The notes: generated by a model not told the origin, from the letters alone. 64,000 nucleotides of DNA from an uncultured Bacteroidales bacterium (GCA_900320545.1 ONSU01000006.1:1-64000), one strand, 5' to 3'; counted from the stretch's first letter, positions 8,755 through 17,490 are shown. Numbers and translations: made by a program.

Positions 8755-9744
8755 TTAGCCCAGCCAGCCGTTGCGCAGGAGCACTTCCGCGATCTGGACG
8801 GCGTTGGTCGCGGCGCCCTTGCGGATGTTGTCGCTGACGCACCAGAAGTTGAGGCCGTTTTCTACCGAAGGGTCCAGGCGGAGGCGTCCGACGAAGACGT
8901 CGTCCTTTCCCCAGGCATAGATGGGCATCGGGTAGAGGTTGTTGGCCGGGTCGTCCTGCACGGTGACACCGGGCATCTCCGCGAGCAGGCGGCGCACTTC
9001 CTCCAGGGTGAAGGGCTTGCGGAATTCGACGTTGACGCTCTCGCTGTGTCCGCCTTCGACCGGCACCCGCACCGTCGTGGCCGAAACTCCGATCGAGGGG
9101 TCGCCGAGGATCTTGCGGGTCTCATTGACCATCTTCATCTCTTCTTTGGTATAGCCCGTCTCGAGGAAGGAATCGATGTGCGGCAGCACGTTAAGGTCGA
9201 TCGGATGGGGATAGAAAGTGCCCTGCCCGCCGGCACGCTCGGTTTCGAGGTCGCGAATGCCCTTCATTCCGCTGCCGGTGACGCTCTGATAGGTGGACAC
9301 GACAATCCGTCTGATGCCGAACGCCTTGTGCAGCGGCGCGAGCGCCATCACCATCTGGATGGTGGAGCAGTTCGGATTGGCGATGATGCGGGCGTCCCTG
9401 CGGAGGGCGTCCGGATTGATTTCCGGAACGATGAGCGGAACGGCCGGATCCATCCGCCAGAAGGAGGAATTGTCCACGACGTAGCACCCTGCGGCCGCGA
9501 ACTTCGGGGCCAGTTCGCCCGAAGCGGCACCCCCGGCGCTGAAAATCGCCACTGCCGGCTTTGCGGCGATGGCTTCCTCCGGCGATACCACCGTCCATTC
9601 TTTCCCAAAGGCCTTTACCTTGCGCCCGTACGAGCGCGGCGATGCGACCGGGAAAAGTTCCGTTACGGGGAATCCCCGCTCTTCCAATACTTCCAACATT
9701 TTGGAGCCCACGAGGCCTGTGGCTCCGACAACTGCAACTTTCAT
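8755..9744 (-). CDS. asd: Aspartate-semialdehyde dehydrogenase
   Basis: The 329-residue protein has the Rossmann motif VVGATGLVGSKML at the N-terminus, DNSSFWRMD near 91, the catalytic Cys126 in NPNCSTIQM and the catalytic-histidine segment EGGHSES near 245. It reduces aspartyl phosphate to the semialdehyde, which feeds both DapA and homoserine synthesis. It is 3 bp downstream of the aspartokinase gene. Confidence 0.96.
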   Translation of the reverse strand: MKVAVVGATGLVGSKMLEVLEERGFPVTELFPVASPRSYGRKVKAFGKEWTVVSPEEAIAAKPAVAIFSAGGAASGELAPKFAAAGCYVVDNSSFWRMDPAVPLIVPEINPDALRRDARIIANPNCSTIQMVMALAPLHKAFGIRRIVVSTYQSVTGSGMKGIRDLETERAGGQGTFYPHPIDLNVLPHIDSFLETGYTKEEMKMVNETRKILGDPSIGVSATTVRVPVEGGHSESVNVEFRKPFTLEEVRRLLAEMPGVTVQDDPANNLYPMPIYAWGKDDVFVGRLRLDPSVENGLNFWCVSDNIRKGAATNAVQIAEVLLRNGWLG

Positions 9745-9747
9745 AGT

Positions 9748-11871
9748 CTATTTTAAGATATCGTTCAAAATACTTGATGCGGCCTGCCGGGCCCCTTCGC
9801 CCGCGCCCTGGATCACCAGGGGATAGGGGTGGAAGGAACTCTGCACGATGATGGCGTTCTCCGTGCCGCGCAGGTGATAGGCGGGATGCGAACTGCCGAC
9901 GTCCGCCATCCGGATGCAGGCCCGGTAACCCGTCCTGGTCCCGGACGCCCGCTCGATCGAGGCGACGAACCTTCTCCGGCATCCCTGGGCGGCGGCTTGC
10001 TCGAAGGCTTTGGCGAACAGCGGCTCCATCCCTTCCAGGGCCTTGTAGAAGGCGTCCTGATCGAGATGGTCAAGCGGCTCGGGGATGAGCGGGGTCACCT
10101 CCACGTCGGCTTCCTCGAGGGGAATGCCGGCTTCGCGGCCGAGAATCAGGATCTTGCGGAGGGCGTCCTTGCCGTCGAGGTCCTGGCGCGGGTCCGGTTC
10201 GGTAAGCCCGCTCTCCTGCGCCTTGCGGAGCAGGCGGGCGAAGGAAGGACCGCCCGGGGTGTATTCGCCGAGAATCTGGTTGAGCGTACAGGACACCACG
10301 GCTTCGATCGAAAGGACTTCGTCGCAGCTGTTGGCCCCCCGGGAGATGGACTCCAGGATGGGGAGTGCGGCGCCCACCGTTGTCTCATAGCGGAAGGAAA
10401 CGCCGTTCTGCAGGGCGGCGGCCTTCATCGCCGCGTATTCCACGAACGGGACGGCCAGCGAGCGGCGGTTGGAGGACACGATATGGATGCCTGCCTCCAT
10501 CAGGGCCGTATAGGACCGGTAAAGGTCGATGCTGTCGGTGCAGTCCACGAACACCGCGCCTCTCGGCGCTACCCGGATCACTTCTTCCGTGAACCCGTCT
10601 CTCTCCGTCATTCCCGGGTTTGCGGCCTCCTCCGGCCTGATCCCCGCGAGGTTGATCACATAGTGTCGGCTGTCGGCGATGCCGAGGATGCGGAGCGCCT
10701 TGCCGGTCCGTTTCTCCACCGTTTCGCGGGAGCGGCCGATCAGATCGACCAGCGCGCTTCCGACGGCGCCCGCTCCGGCGATGAACAGGTCTATCGTATC
10801 GACGGGGGCCGTTTCGAAGAAGTCCCTGTGGATGGCGATGAGCGCCGCGGTCTCGACGCTTTCCTTGATGTCGGCTTCGATGCCGCGCTCCGTGCAGCGG
10901 ATCTCTTTCGGGGCAATCCCCTCCGCACGGAGGGTACTTTCTATCCGCGCTGCGGCGGTACGGATATCCTCCGTCCCCTCGGCCAGGCCGCTCCGGGTCA
11001 GGTAGAGGATATGGTCTTTCGCGCTGACTCCCAGCCATTCGGCCGCGCCCGTGGCGGGTGTCGCCGAGATGACCGTTCCGGGATCGGAAGGGCAGAAGGT
11101 GTTGAGGATATGGATGGGAATCCCGGCTTCCATCGCGGGCCTGACGGCCGGGGCGTAGAGCACTTTGGCTCCGCGCAGGGCCAGGGTTTCCGCGTCGCCG
11201 TAACTCAGGAAAGGGATGGTGCGGGCCGCGGGAACTTTCCGGCGGTCGGCGGTCATCATTCCGGGCACGTCCGTCCATTTGCAGAGGGCGTCGGCGCCGG
11301 CGGCCGCCGCGTAGAGGGCGGCGCTATAATCGGATCCGCCCCGCCCGAGGGTCGTGACTTTGCCCTCCTTTGTGCGGGCGATGAATCCGGGCGCGACAAA
11401 AATATCGATGTCGGGGTCTTGTACGGCCGCTCCGATCCGGCGGCAGGTCTCGACGGTATCGTCGGAGATGACGAGCGCGCGCGAATCGAGCCACCGGGTC
11501 CGGAAGCCCTCGGCGGCGAGTTTCCGCGCGAGGATCCGGGTCGAGAACAGTTCGCCGAAAGTGACTTTTTCGTCCGCGGGGGCGGCAAGCATTTCATCGA
11601 AGAGGCGGCGGATTTCATCCGAGGCCTCCGCCCGCTCGGCACCGGTGAAAAGCCGGCGGATGATGCCCAGGTGCCGCTCAAGCAGCGCGGCCGCCGCAGA
11701 GGAGTCGTCGCCGTCCGCAAGGGAGAGCAGGGCGTCCGTGCATCCGCCGATGGCAGAGCCGATGACAATCAGCCGGCCGTCCCGTGCCCTGGCGCCGATG
11801 ATGTCGAGCACACGGGAGGTGGCGGTCGCATCCGCCACCGACGATCCGCCGAATTTGTAAACGCGGAACAT
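9748..11871 (-). CDS. thrA: Bifunctional aspartokinase/homoserine dehydrogenase with a shortened regulatory linker
   Basis: The 707-residue protein starts with the aspartokinase motif VYKFGGSSV (4-12), followed by TLGRGGSDYSAAL near 174 and KWTDVPGMMT near 198. The homoserine dehydrogenase half starts near residue 358 (DLFIAGAGAVGSALVDLI) and contains VDCTDS and SSNRRS. E. coli ThrA is 820 residues with a double ACT linker; here only about 75 residues (280-355) separate the domains, room for one ACT-like unit. Feedback control may therefore differ. A PGMTERDG segment near residue 430 coincides with a repeat-like sequence. The gene leads the lysine cluster, so it feeds the lysine and threonine branches. 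Confidence 0.93.
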   Translation of the reverse strand: MFRVYKFGGSSVADATATSRVLDIIGARARDGRLIVIGSAIGGCTDALLSLADGDDSSAAAALLERHLGIIRRLFTGAERAEASDEIRRLFDEMLAAPADEKVTFGELFSTRILARKLAAEGFRTRWLDSRALVISDDTVETCRRIGAAVQDPDIDIFVAPGFIARTKEGKVTTLGRGGSDYSAALYAAAAGADALCKWTDVPGMMTADRRKVPAARTIPFLSYGDAETLALRGAKVLYAPAVRPAMEAGIPIHILNTFCPSDPGTVISATPATGAAEWLGVSAKDHILYLTRSGLAEGTEDIRTAAARIESTLRAEGIAPKEIRCTERGIEADIKESVETAALIAIHRDFFETAPVDTIDLFIAGAGAVGSALVDLIGRSRETVEKRTGKALRILGIADSRHYVINLAGIRPEEAANPGMTERDGFTEEVIRVAPRGAVFVDCTDSIDLYRSYTALMEAGIHIVSSNRRSLAVPFVEYAAMKAAALQNGVSFRYETTVGAALPILESISRGANSCDEVLSIEAVVSCTLNQILGEYTPGGPSFARLLRKAQESGLTEPDPRQDLDGKDALRKILILGREAGIPLEEADVEVTPLIPEPLDHLDQDAFYKALEGMEPLFAKAFEQAAAQGCRRRFVASIERASGTRTGYRACIRMADVGSSHPAYHLRGTENAIIVQSSFHPYPLVIQGAGEGARQAASSILNDILK

Positions 11872-11880
11872 ATCAGTCGG

Positions 11881-12057
11881 TTACCGGCCGGACACCCCTG
11901 CCATAGATTCCGGAACCGAAACCGTTGCAGAGCCGTCGATGGAGGCGCCCATCGTCGAAGTGTACCGCTTGTTGGCGTCGTTGTTCTTTTCGCAGGCCGC
12001 GAATGTTCCAAGCATTATCAGCAGACCCGTTGCACGGAATAAAATCTTGGTCATCAT
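11881..12057 (-). CDS. 58-residue lipoprotein heading the aspartate-pathway operon
   Basis: The ATG-ATG at 12052-12057 opens a frame of 58 codons ending in TAA at 11881-11883, 9 bp before the thrA start. The product begins MMTKILFRATGLLIMLGTF and has a lipobox (TFAAC) with Cys22. The mature part is only about 37 polar residues (CEKNNDANKRYTSTMG onward) rich in Ser and Gly. The start lies about 20 bp behind a well-formed promoter. It may be a small envelope lipoprotein or a translated leader of the thrA operon. I do not recognise a family. Confidence 0.65.
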   Translation of the reverse strand: MMTKILFRATGLLIMLGTFAACEKNNDANKRYTSTMGASIDGSATVSVPESMAGVSGR

Positions 12058-12076
12058 TTTTTCTCTTTAGTGAATA

Positions 12077-12107
12077 CAAAAATAACATTATAAAATTTTC
12101 TTTCAAA
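12077..12107 (-). promoter_or_regulatory. Promoter of the small lipoprotein/thrA operon
   Basis: On the minus strand TTTG (12104-12107) and TATTTTTG (12077-12084) are separated by 19 bp. The element is placed to start transcription about 12-15 bp before the lipoprotein ATG at 12057. I see no room for a lysine riboswitch between promoter and start. Confidence 0.75.
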
Positions 12108-12125
12108 AAAATCAAAACAAATCAC

Positions 12126-12133
12126 TACATTTG
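12126..12133 (+). promoter_or_regulatory. -7 box of the DUF6935-like gene
   Basis: TACATTTG lies 18 bp before the ATG at 12152 and rules out a TTG start at 12131. No clear TTTG lies 19-21 bp upstream. Confidence 0.5.
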
Positions 12134-12151
12134 TTCGAAAATACGAAGACT

Positions 12152-12721
12152 ATGGACATTGTATCAGAATTGCTTTCCGGGCTCGGCAAACTTCTCAAAG
12201 GGAAGATCACGAAGGCCGTCACCAACAAGACGAAGACCTATACTTTCCCCTCCCTTCCGCGTACGCTTGCAGAGTTGAAGGCACTGCCGGAAGCGGCCTT
12301 GACTGATGAATACGCCGTGGCGGCGCTTTCGGTGCTTGCGCTTACCAGATGGCAGGACGACCGCGCCGAGAGCATCGCGATGCTCAATTTCCTCAAAGGC
12401 CCCGATCCGCTCAATCCGATGGGGATCCAGCAGATTTCCGACCGCTTCATGGACGGCAAGTTCTACAAGGTGAATTCCTTCTTCGAGGGCGCCACGCCGG
12501 CCAACGGATACACGCCGTCGACCCCGTATCAGATCAAGGTGACCTCCAATCCGTACTCCTACAACGAGACTTGGGCGACGCTGTACCTCACCTCGGGCGG
12601 CGCCGACAACCCGCGTCCCGTCAAACTTCGCAAGAAACCCTCCACGGGGCAGTGGTTCCTTGTGGAAATCCAGTATCTGGGCGACATCCGCGTCCCGGCG
12701 GCCGCCGACAAATGGGCATAA
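12152..12721 (+). CDS. DUF6935-like protein
   Basis: The product has 189 residues, MDIVSELLSGLGKLLKGK onward, with no signal peptide or membrane segment. It contains FPSLPRTLAELKALPEAALTD, ALSVLALTRW, SIAMLNFLKGPDPLNPM and FFEGATPANGYTPSTPY, which resemble Bacteroidota proteins of the DUF6935 group; I hold that name with moderate certainty. Function is unknown. It is followed after 14 bp by the thioredoxin lipoprotein gene, so the two may share a transcript. Confidence 0.75.
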   Translation: MDIVSELLSGLGKLLKGKITKAVTNKTKTYTFPSLPRTLAELKALPEAALTDEYAVAALSVLALTRWQDDRAESIAMLNFLKGPDPLNPMGIQQISDRFMDGKFYKVNSFFEGATPANGYTPSTPYQIKVTSNPYSYNETWATLYLTSGGADNPRPVKLRKKPSTGQWFLVEIQYLGDIRVPAAADKWA

Positions 12722-12735
12722 ACAGACAGACCGAT

Positions 12736-13833
12736 ATGAAACGAATCCTCAACACAGTCCTGGCGCTGGCGGCCGTCGTCGCCTGCACCAATGAAGTCAA
12801 TTATTCCGTCACCGGCAAAACGGCCTCGGAGGACGGCCTCGCCGTCTATCTCGTCAACAACCTGACCGGGGAAACCCTCGACAGCACCGTGGTCGAAAGC
12901 GGCGCCTTCTCGCTCAGCGGAAAGGCCGAAAAGGACGCGCTGCTCTATGTCGCCGAGGAAGGGGCCGACTGGCGTACCCTTTTCTTCAACGACGGCACGG
13001 CCATCTCCCTCGACCTGATCGACACGGCGATGACCGCCTCCCCGCTCAACGAGAAACTTCTCGCCGCCGACAAGGCGTTGACGGATAAATACTTCGAGAT
13101 TATCTCCGCCAGCCGTCTCGGCAAGACCGCGGAGACCTCCGAGGAGCGCACCGCCGCCAACGAGCGCCTCGCCTCGGCCTACGAGGAGTACTCCGATCTC
13201 CTGAAGAACATCCTTGAGGAGAACCGCGACAACCTTCTCCCGGCCGCCTTTATGGATCAGATCCTGGAAGAGGCCGAGGACGCTTCCATCGAGAGTCCTT
13301 TCGACGAGAAATATGCGTACAGCCGCCATCCCTACGCGAAGGAGTGCAAGCGGCAGTTCGACGAGCAGAACGCCAAGTGGGCGGCCATCAACGAGGCGAA
13401 ACAGAAGGTGATCGGGCAGCCGTTCATCGACCTGGAAGAGCCGGATGCGGACGGCAAAATGCACAAGCTGAGCGAGTACCTCGGCAAGGGCAACTGGATC
13501 CTGGTGGACTTCTGGGCCTCCTGGTGCGGCCCCTGCCGGGCCGAGATGCCCAATGTCGTCGCGGCATACAATAAGTATCACGCCAAGGGCTTCGATGTCG
13601 TGGGCCTGTCGTTCGACAACGACAAGGAGGCCTGGAAGCAGGCGATCGTCGACCTCAAGATGCCCTGGATCCATCTGAGCGACCTGAAGGGCTGGCAGAC
13701 GGTCGCTTCCGACACCTACAGCGTCAAATCCATTCCCGACAACATTCTCGTCGACCCGGAGGGCAAGATCGTCGCCCGCGGCCTTCGCGGCGCGGATCTG
13801 CTCTCGAAACTGGCGGAGATCTACGGGGAATAA
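12736..13833 (+). CDS. Thioredoxin-fold lipoprotein (DUF4369-type N-terminus, TlpA/ResA-like C-terminus)
   Basis: The 365-residue product has a signal peptide with lipobox Cys17 (VVACTNE). Residues 20-110 resemble the DUF4369 beta-rich domain common in Bacteroidota thiol-disulfide proteins. Residues 225-365 are a thioredoxin fold with the redox pair Cys264-Gly-Pro-Cys267 in FWASWCGPC. It probably faces the periplasm and reduces disulfides, for instance in cytochrome maturation. The ATG at 12736 was chosen for the signal peptide; the longer open frame upstream overlaps the previous gene and is not coding. Confidence 0.88.
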   Translation: MKRILNTVLALAAVVACTNEVNYSVTGKTASEDGLAVYLVNNLTGETLDSTVVESGAFSLSGKAEKDALLYVAEEGADWRTLFFNDGTAISLDLIDTAMTASPLNEKLLAADKALTDKYFEIISASRLGKTAETSEERTAANERLASAYEEYSDLLKNILEENRDNLLPAAFMDQILEEAEDASIESPFDEKYAYSRHPYAKECKRQFDEQNAKWAAINEAKQKVIGQPFIDLEEPDADGKMHKLSEYLGKGNWILVDFWASWCGPCRAEMPNVVAAYNKYHAKGFDVVGLSFDNDKEAWKQAIVDLKMPWIHLSDLKGWQTVASDTYSVKSIPDNILVDPEGKIVARGLRGADLLSKLAEIYGE

Positions 13834-13847
13834 GCCGCCCCGCGGCG

Positions 13848-14978
13848 TCAAAGGGCGCCGAGAAGGGTGGATACGAAAATTTCTTTTTCTTCCGGTGTGA
13901 GGAACCGGACCTCGATGGGGACCTGGAACAGGCGTTTCTTGATCTCCAGCGTGGTCTTGGGGTTGCCTTTGAGGCGGGCCGCATCTTTCTCGGTGGTGCA
14001 GATAAGGGCTGTCGGGGAAGCCTTGATGGCTTTGCCGAGGGCGCGGAGATCGCGTCCCGTGAAGCGGTGGTGGTCCGGGAAGGAGAATCGCCGGATGATC
14101 TTGTAACTGTCTGACAGATAACTCCTAAGCACGTTGTCCTTGGCGATGCCGGTGAAGAGGATCAGCCGTTTTGCGTAAGTAAACCGGGAATCGGCTTCTT
14201 CGAAGACGGGCGCCATCGGCTTGTAATCGACGGTGGTGAACAGGAGGGTCTGTTCCCTGCCGGAATCGGACCGGCCCTTGCAGGTGACGGGGCTGTAGGA
14301 ACGGACGCCGAGCGTTTCCGCCCATTTCCCTTTTTCCCATTCGTCCAGATAGGACGGGCACTTGGTGACGATCAGAATGTCGGCGTCTCCGGCCCTTTCG
14401 GGGAGATCGCGGAGGCGGCCCAGGGGCAGCAGTTTGTCCTTGTGCAGGGGACGGTTGTAGTCGACGAGGACGATGTTGACCTTCGGGCGGAGTTTCCGGT
14501 ACTGGAAGGCGTCGTCGAGGACGATGATGTCGGCGCGGGGAATGGTCTTGTCAAGGCAGCGGCGCGCTTTCCGGGAGGTCTCGAGCTCGTCGGGATGGCA
14601 AAGGAAGCGGCATCCTTCCACGCGGTCTTTGTCCACGGCGACCGTGACAATGGGGAGCTTGCCGGCGATCTGGACGGGCTCGTCGCCGTAGAGATCGGCG
14701 CTGGCTGCATCCCAGGGAACCTTCTGGAACCCTTTGGAGGTGCGTTTGTATCCTCTCGACAGGACGGCGATGTTGCTGTAGCCCCAGCGGTCGCTTTCGA
14801 GGAGCAGACGGAGAATCATCTCCGTGTGCGGGGTCTTTCCCGTTCCGCCGACGGTAATGTTGCCGACCGAAATGGTCGGAACTTCGGCTTCGGAAGATTT
14901 CTTCCAGCCTTTGTCGTAGCAGAGCTTTCTCAGTCTCAGCGTCAGCCAGTAGGGGAACAGCAGTATTTTGTCGATCAT
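13848..14978 (-). CDS. lpxK: Tetraacyldisaccharide 4'-kinase
   Basis: The 376-residue protein phosphorylates the 4' position of the lipid A disaccharide at the inner membrane. It has the N-terminal hydrophobic stretch ILLFPYWLTLRL, the P-loop-like VGNITVGGTGKTP (38-50), the segment VLSRGYKR and the motif IIVLDDAFQYRKL. The C-terminal FPDHHRF and CTTEKDAARLK are also characteristic. It confirms an LPS- or lipooligosaccharide-bearing outer membrane. The stop is 14 bp from that of the convergent thioredoxin gene. Confidence 0.95.
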   Translation of the reverse strand: MIDKILLFPYWLTLRLRKLCYDKGWKKSSEAEVPTISVGNITVGGTGKTPHTEMILRLLLESDRWGYSNIAVLSRGYKRTSKGFQKVPWDAASADLYGDEPVQIAGKLPIVTVAVDKDRVEGCRFLCHPDELETSRKARRCLDKTIPRADIIVLDDAFQYRKLRPKVNIVLVDYNRPLHKDKLLPLGRLRDLPERAGDADILIVTKCPSYLDEWEKGKWAETLGVRSYSPVTCKGRSDSGREQTLLFTTVDYKPMAPVFEEADSRFTYAKRLILFTGIAKDNVLRSYLSDSYKIIRRFSFPDHHRFTGRDLRALGKAIKASPTALICTTEKDAARLKGNPKTTLEIKKRLFQVPIEVRFLTPEEKEIFVSTLLGAL

Positions 14979-14998
14979 CGTTTTGCAGAATTAACTCG

Positions 14999-15006
14999 CA
15001 AAGATA
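14999..15006 (-). promoter_or_regulatory. -7 box of lpxK
   Basis: Minus-strand TATCTTTG lies 20 bp before the lpxK ATG, within the 38-bp gap to dus. A matching -33 TTTG is not evident. Confidence 0.45.
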
Positions 15007-15016
15007 ACCAAAAATA

Positions 15017-16051
15017 CTAGATTCCGTACACCGAAGTTTCTTCTAACCCGGGGTCGTCGCCCCAGCGGTCGGCGATGTAGTCCAGGGTGGAGCGGATTTC
15101 GGCGGGGTCGGTGGAGGTGACGAGCTTGATGCGGGTTTCCTTGAAGTCGCGGAGGCCCTTGAAGTAGCAGCTCAGGTGGCGGCGCATCTCGAAGACGCCC
15201 GTGACGGGGCCCTTGAGCGAGAGCGAAAGGTCGAGGTGGCGTTTTGCGAGGGCGACGCGCTCCCGCACGCCCGGGGCGGGCATCGGCGTGCCGGTGTCGA
15301 GCAGTGTGCGGATCTCGGAGAAGATCCAGGGCCGGCCGAAAGAAGCGCGACCGACCATAATGCCGTCGACGCCGTAGCGGTCGAAGGCCTCGCGGGCCTT
15401 TTCGGCGGAATTGATGTCGCCGTTTCCGATGATCGGAATGTGCATCCTCGGGTTTTCCTTGACCGCTCCGATGAGTGTCCAGTCGGCTTCGCCCTTGTAC
15501 ATCTGGCAGCGGGTGCGGCCGTGGATGGTGAGCGCGGCGATGCCCGCGTCCTGCAGGCGCTCGGCGAGTTCGACAATGATCTTGGAACTGTCATCCCATC
15601 CAAGACGGGTCTTGACCGTGACGGGCTTGCCGACGGCCTCCACGACGGCTTTTGTGATGGCGACCATCTTGTCGGGCTCCTTCATCATTCCGCTTCCCGC
15701 ACCCCGGCCGGCAATCTTCGACACCGGACATCCGAAATTGATATCGACGATGTCGGCCCCGTGCCCGCCGGCAATCTCTGCGGCGCGGTCCGCCATCCGG
15801 GCGGCGTCCACCATCGCTTCGGGGATGCTGCCGTAAATCTGGATGGCGACCGGGGCCTCCTCTTCGGAGGTGACCATCTTGGCGATGGCCTTTTTCGCAT
15901 CGCGAATCAGGCCGTCCGAGGAAATGAATTCGGTGTAGACCATGGCGGCGCCCGCCTCCCTGCACAGGATGCGGAACGAGGCGTCGGTTACATCCTCCAT
16001 CGGGGCGAGCAGCACAGGCCGTTCGCCCAGATCTACCCCTCCGATCTTCAT
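15017..16051 (-). CDS. dusB: tRNA-dihydrouridine synthase (DusB type)
   Basis: The 344-residue FMN enzyme has the family start LLAPMEDVTDASFRILCR (14-31), the catalytic Cys108 in INFGCPVSKIAGRGAGS, the TVKTRLGWD block near 147, ALTIHGRTR near 175 and IGNGDINS near 205. It reduces uridines in the tRNA D-loop. Bacteroidota usually carry a DusB-like enzyme; the exact tRNA position is not visible from sequence. It is 3 bp downstream of the small gene at 16055. Confidence 0.93.
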   Translation of the reverse strand: MKIGGVDLGERPVLLAPMEDVTDASFRILCREAGAAMVYTEFISSDGLIRDAKKAIAKMVTSEEEAPVAIQIYGSIPEAMVDAARMADRAAEIAGGHGADIVDINFGCPVSKIAGRGAGSGMMKEPDKMVAITKAVVEAVGKPVTVKTRLGWDDSSKIIVELAERLQDAGIAALTIHGRTRCQMYKGEADWTLIGAVKENPRMHIPIIGNGDINSAEKAREAFDRYGVDGIMVGRASFGRPWIFSEIRTLLDTGTPMPAPGVRERVALAKRHLDLSLSLKGPVTGVFEMRRHLSCYFKGLRDFKETRIKLVTSTDPAEIRSTLDYIADRWGDDPGLEETSVYGI

Positions 16052-16054
16052 CGG

Positions 16055-16402
16055 TTACTTTCCGATGAGCGCAAAGAGTTCTTTCTTCTTCCAGGTGCCG
16101 AATTTGGTCTTGAGCCCGTTCGTCTCGATGATGGTAAACGGCTTGAGGAATCCGATGCCCTTGCTGATGGAGGCGATTTCCTTCAACTTTATCACGCGCG
16201 GTCGATAGTACTTCTGGCGGGATTCCTCCGTATATTCCTCGTTGAGCGCATCATTGAAGAAGAAATAGAGCGCCTCGTCCGTGATGGCGAACTTGCCGTA
16301 GCTAGGATTGACGGGGTCCACGAAGCATACGGGGCCGCCGGCATCGAAAATCCGCGCACCCTCGATTTCTTCGATGGTCTGATAAAGGTCCAAAAACTCC
16401 AT
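16055..16402 (-). CDS. Small protein of unknown function, possibly GRAM/PH-like
   Basis: Counting from the ATG at 16402 (MEFLDLYQTIEEIEG) it has 115 residues. An upstream ATG at 16429 would be only 5 bp behind the -7 box, so I prefer 16402. The pattern GKFAITDEALYFFFND followed by RVIKLKEIASISKGIG and FTIIETNGLKTKFGTW resembles a GRAM or PH-like beta fold seen in lipid-binding or regulatory modules. That is an inference from strand pattern only. No signal peptide. It is probably co-transcribed with dusB. Confidence 0.6.
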   Translation of the reverse strand: MEFLDLYQTIEEIEGARIFDAGGPVCFVDPVNPSYGKFAITDEALYFFFNDALNEEYTEESRQKYYRPRVIKLKEIASISKGIGFLKPFTIIETNGLKTKFGTWKKKELFALIGK

Positions 16403-16434
16403 AGACAATAGGATTAAAGGGTTATTCAACTATA

Positions 16435-16466
16435 CAAAAATAAGCATTATTCACAAGATGAACAAA
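16435..16466 (-). promoter_or_regulatory. Promoter of the 16055/dusB unit
   Basis: Minus-strand TTTG (16463-16466) and TATTTTTG (16435-16442) are spaced by 20 bp, a full match to the consensus. It overlaps the upstream region of pfkA on the other strand. Confidence 0.7.
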
Positions 16467-16503
16467 AAAATGCTATATTCGTGGACTGAAATATCACGTG
16501 TCT

Positions 16504-17490
16504 ATGAAAGAGATCAAAACCATCGGTATCCTGACATCGGGCGGAGACGCGCCCGGAATGAATGCGGCCATCCGCGCCGTGACCCGCTCGGCCATCTACA
16601 ACGGATGGCGGGTAATGGCCATCTACCGCGGCTGGCAGGGACTGATCGATGACGAAATCGTCGAATTCACGTCCTCCTCGGTAAGCAATACCATCCAGCG
16701 GGGCGGCACCATCCTCAAGACGGCCCGGAGCAAGGAATTCCTCACGCAGGAAGGGCGCGAAAAGGCGTTCGCGAATATCCGCAAGCACCATATCGACGCG
16801 CTGGTGGTCATCGGCGGCAACGGCTCTCTTTCCGGCGCGCAGGAGCTCGCCAGCGAGCATGACATTCCCGTCATCGGCCTCCCGGGCACCATCGACAACG
16901 ACCTCTACGGCACCGACTCCACCATCGGCTACGACACCGCCCTCAATACCATCATGGACTGCGTCGACAAGATCCGCGACACCGCCAACAGCCACGACCG
17001 CATCTTCTTCGTGGAAGTGATGGGGCGCGACGCGGGTTTCCTGGCGCAGAACAGCGCCATCGCGGCCGGCGCCGAGGCGGCGATCATTCCTGAAGGACAG
17101 ACCGACGTCGACCAGCTGGCGGAATTCATCGGCCGGGGCGTCCGCAAGAGCAAGAACAGCTCGATCGTCATCGTCTCCGAGAGCCAGAAAGACGGTACCG
17201 GCGGCGCGCTCTACTATGCCGACCGTGTCCGCAAGGAGTATCCGCAGTATGACGTCCGCGTCACCATTCTCGGCCATCTCCAGCGGGGCGGCACCCCGAC
17301 TGCATACGACCGCATCCTGGCTTCCCGCCTGGGCTATGCTTCCATCGAGGCCCTCAAGGAGGGGCAGCGCAACGTGATGGTCGGCATCCGCAACGACGAG
17401 ATCGTCTACGTCCCCATCAGCCGCGCGGTCAAATGGGACAAGCCCATCGCGCGGGAACTGCTCGACGTACTCGCCGTGCTGTCCATATAG
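16504..17490 (+). CDS. pfkA: ATP-dependent 6-phosphofructokinase
   Basis: The 328-residue protein matches bacterial Pfk[17 protein letters not shown] (9-24), GGNGSLSGA (104-112), the catalytic block [12 protein letters not shown] (127-138) with Asp131, [14 protein letters not shown] and [13 protein letters not shown]. The second Gly after GGN is kept, as in ATP-using enzymes, where PPi-dependent ones have Asp; the usual Asp of GGDGS is Asn here. A GTG at 16498 two codons upstream is an alternative start. A weak -7-like TATATTCG lies at 16474-16481. Confidence 0.93.
   Translation: MKEIKTIGILTSGGDAPGMNAAIRAVTRSAIYNGWRVMAIYRGWQGLIDDEIVEFTSSSVSNTIQRGGTILKTARSKEFLTQEGREKAFANIRKHHIDALVVIGGNGSLSGAQELASEHDIPVIGLPGTIDNDLYGTDSTIGYDTALNTIMDCVDKIRDTANSHDRIFFVEVMGRDAGFLAQNSAIAAGAEAAIIPEGQTDVDQLAEFIGRGVRKSKNSSIVIVSESQKDGTGGALYYADRVRKEYPQYDVRVTILGHLQRGGTPTAYDRILASRLGYASIEALKEGQRNVMVGIRNDEIVYVPISRAVKWDKPIARELLDVLAVLSI

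Noticed and set aside
7678..12042. Very long plus-strand open frames opposite the lysine cluster (692 and 737 codons), also 34163-37036 minus and 56035-58797 plus
   Set aside because: They lie exactly antisense to well-recognised genes, have low-complexity Asp/Gly/Arg-rich translations and match no family. Such shadows are expected in GC-rich coding DNA.
16504..17490. PfkA as a pyrophosphate-dependent enzyme because GGDGS is GGNGS
   Set aside because: The residue that separates ATP from PPi enzymes (Gly104 versus Asp in E. coli numbering) is Gly here, and the TIDND block is intact.
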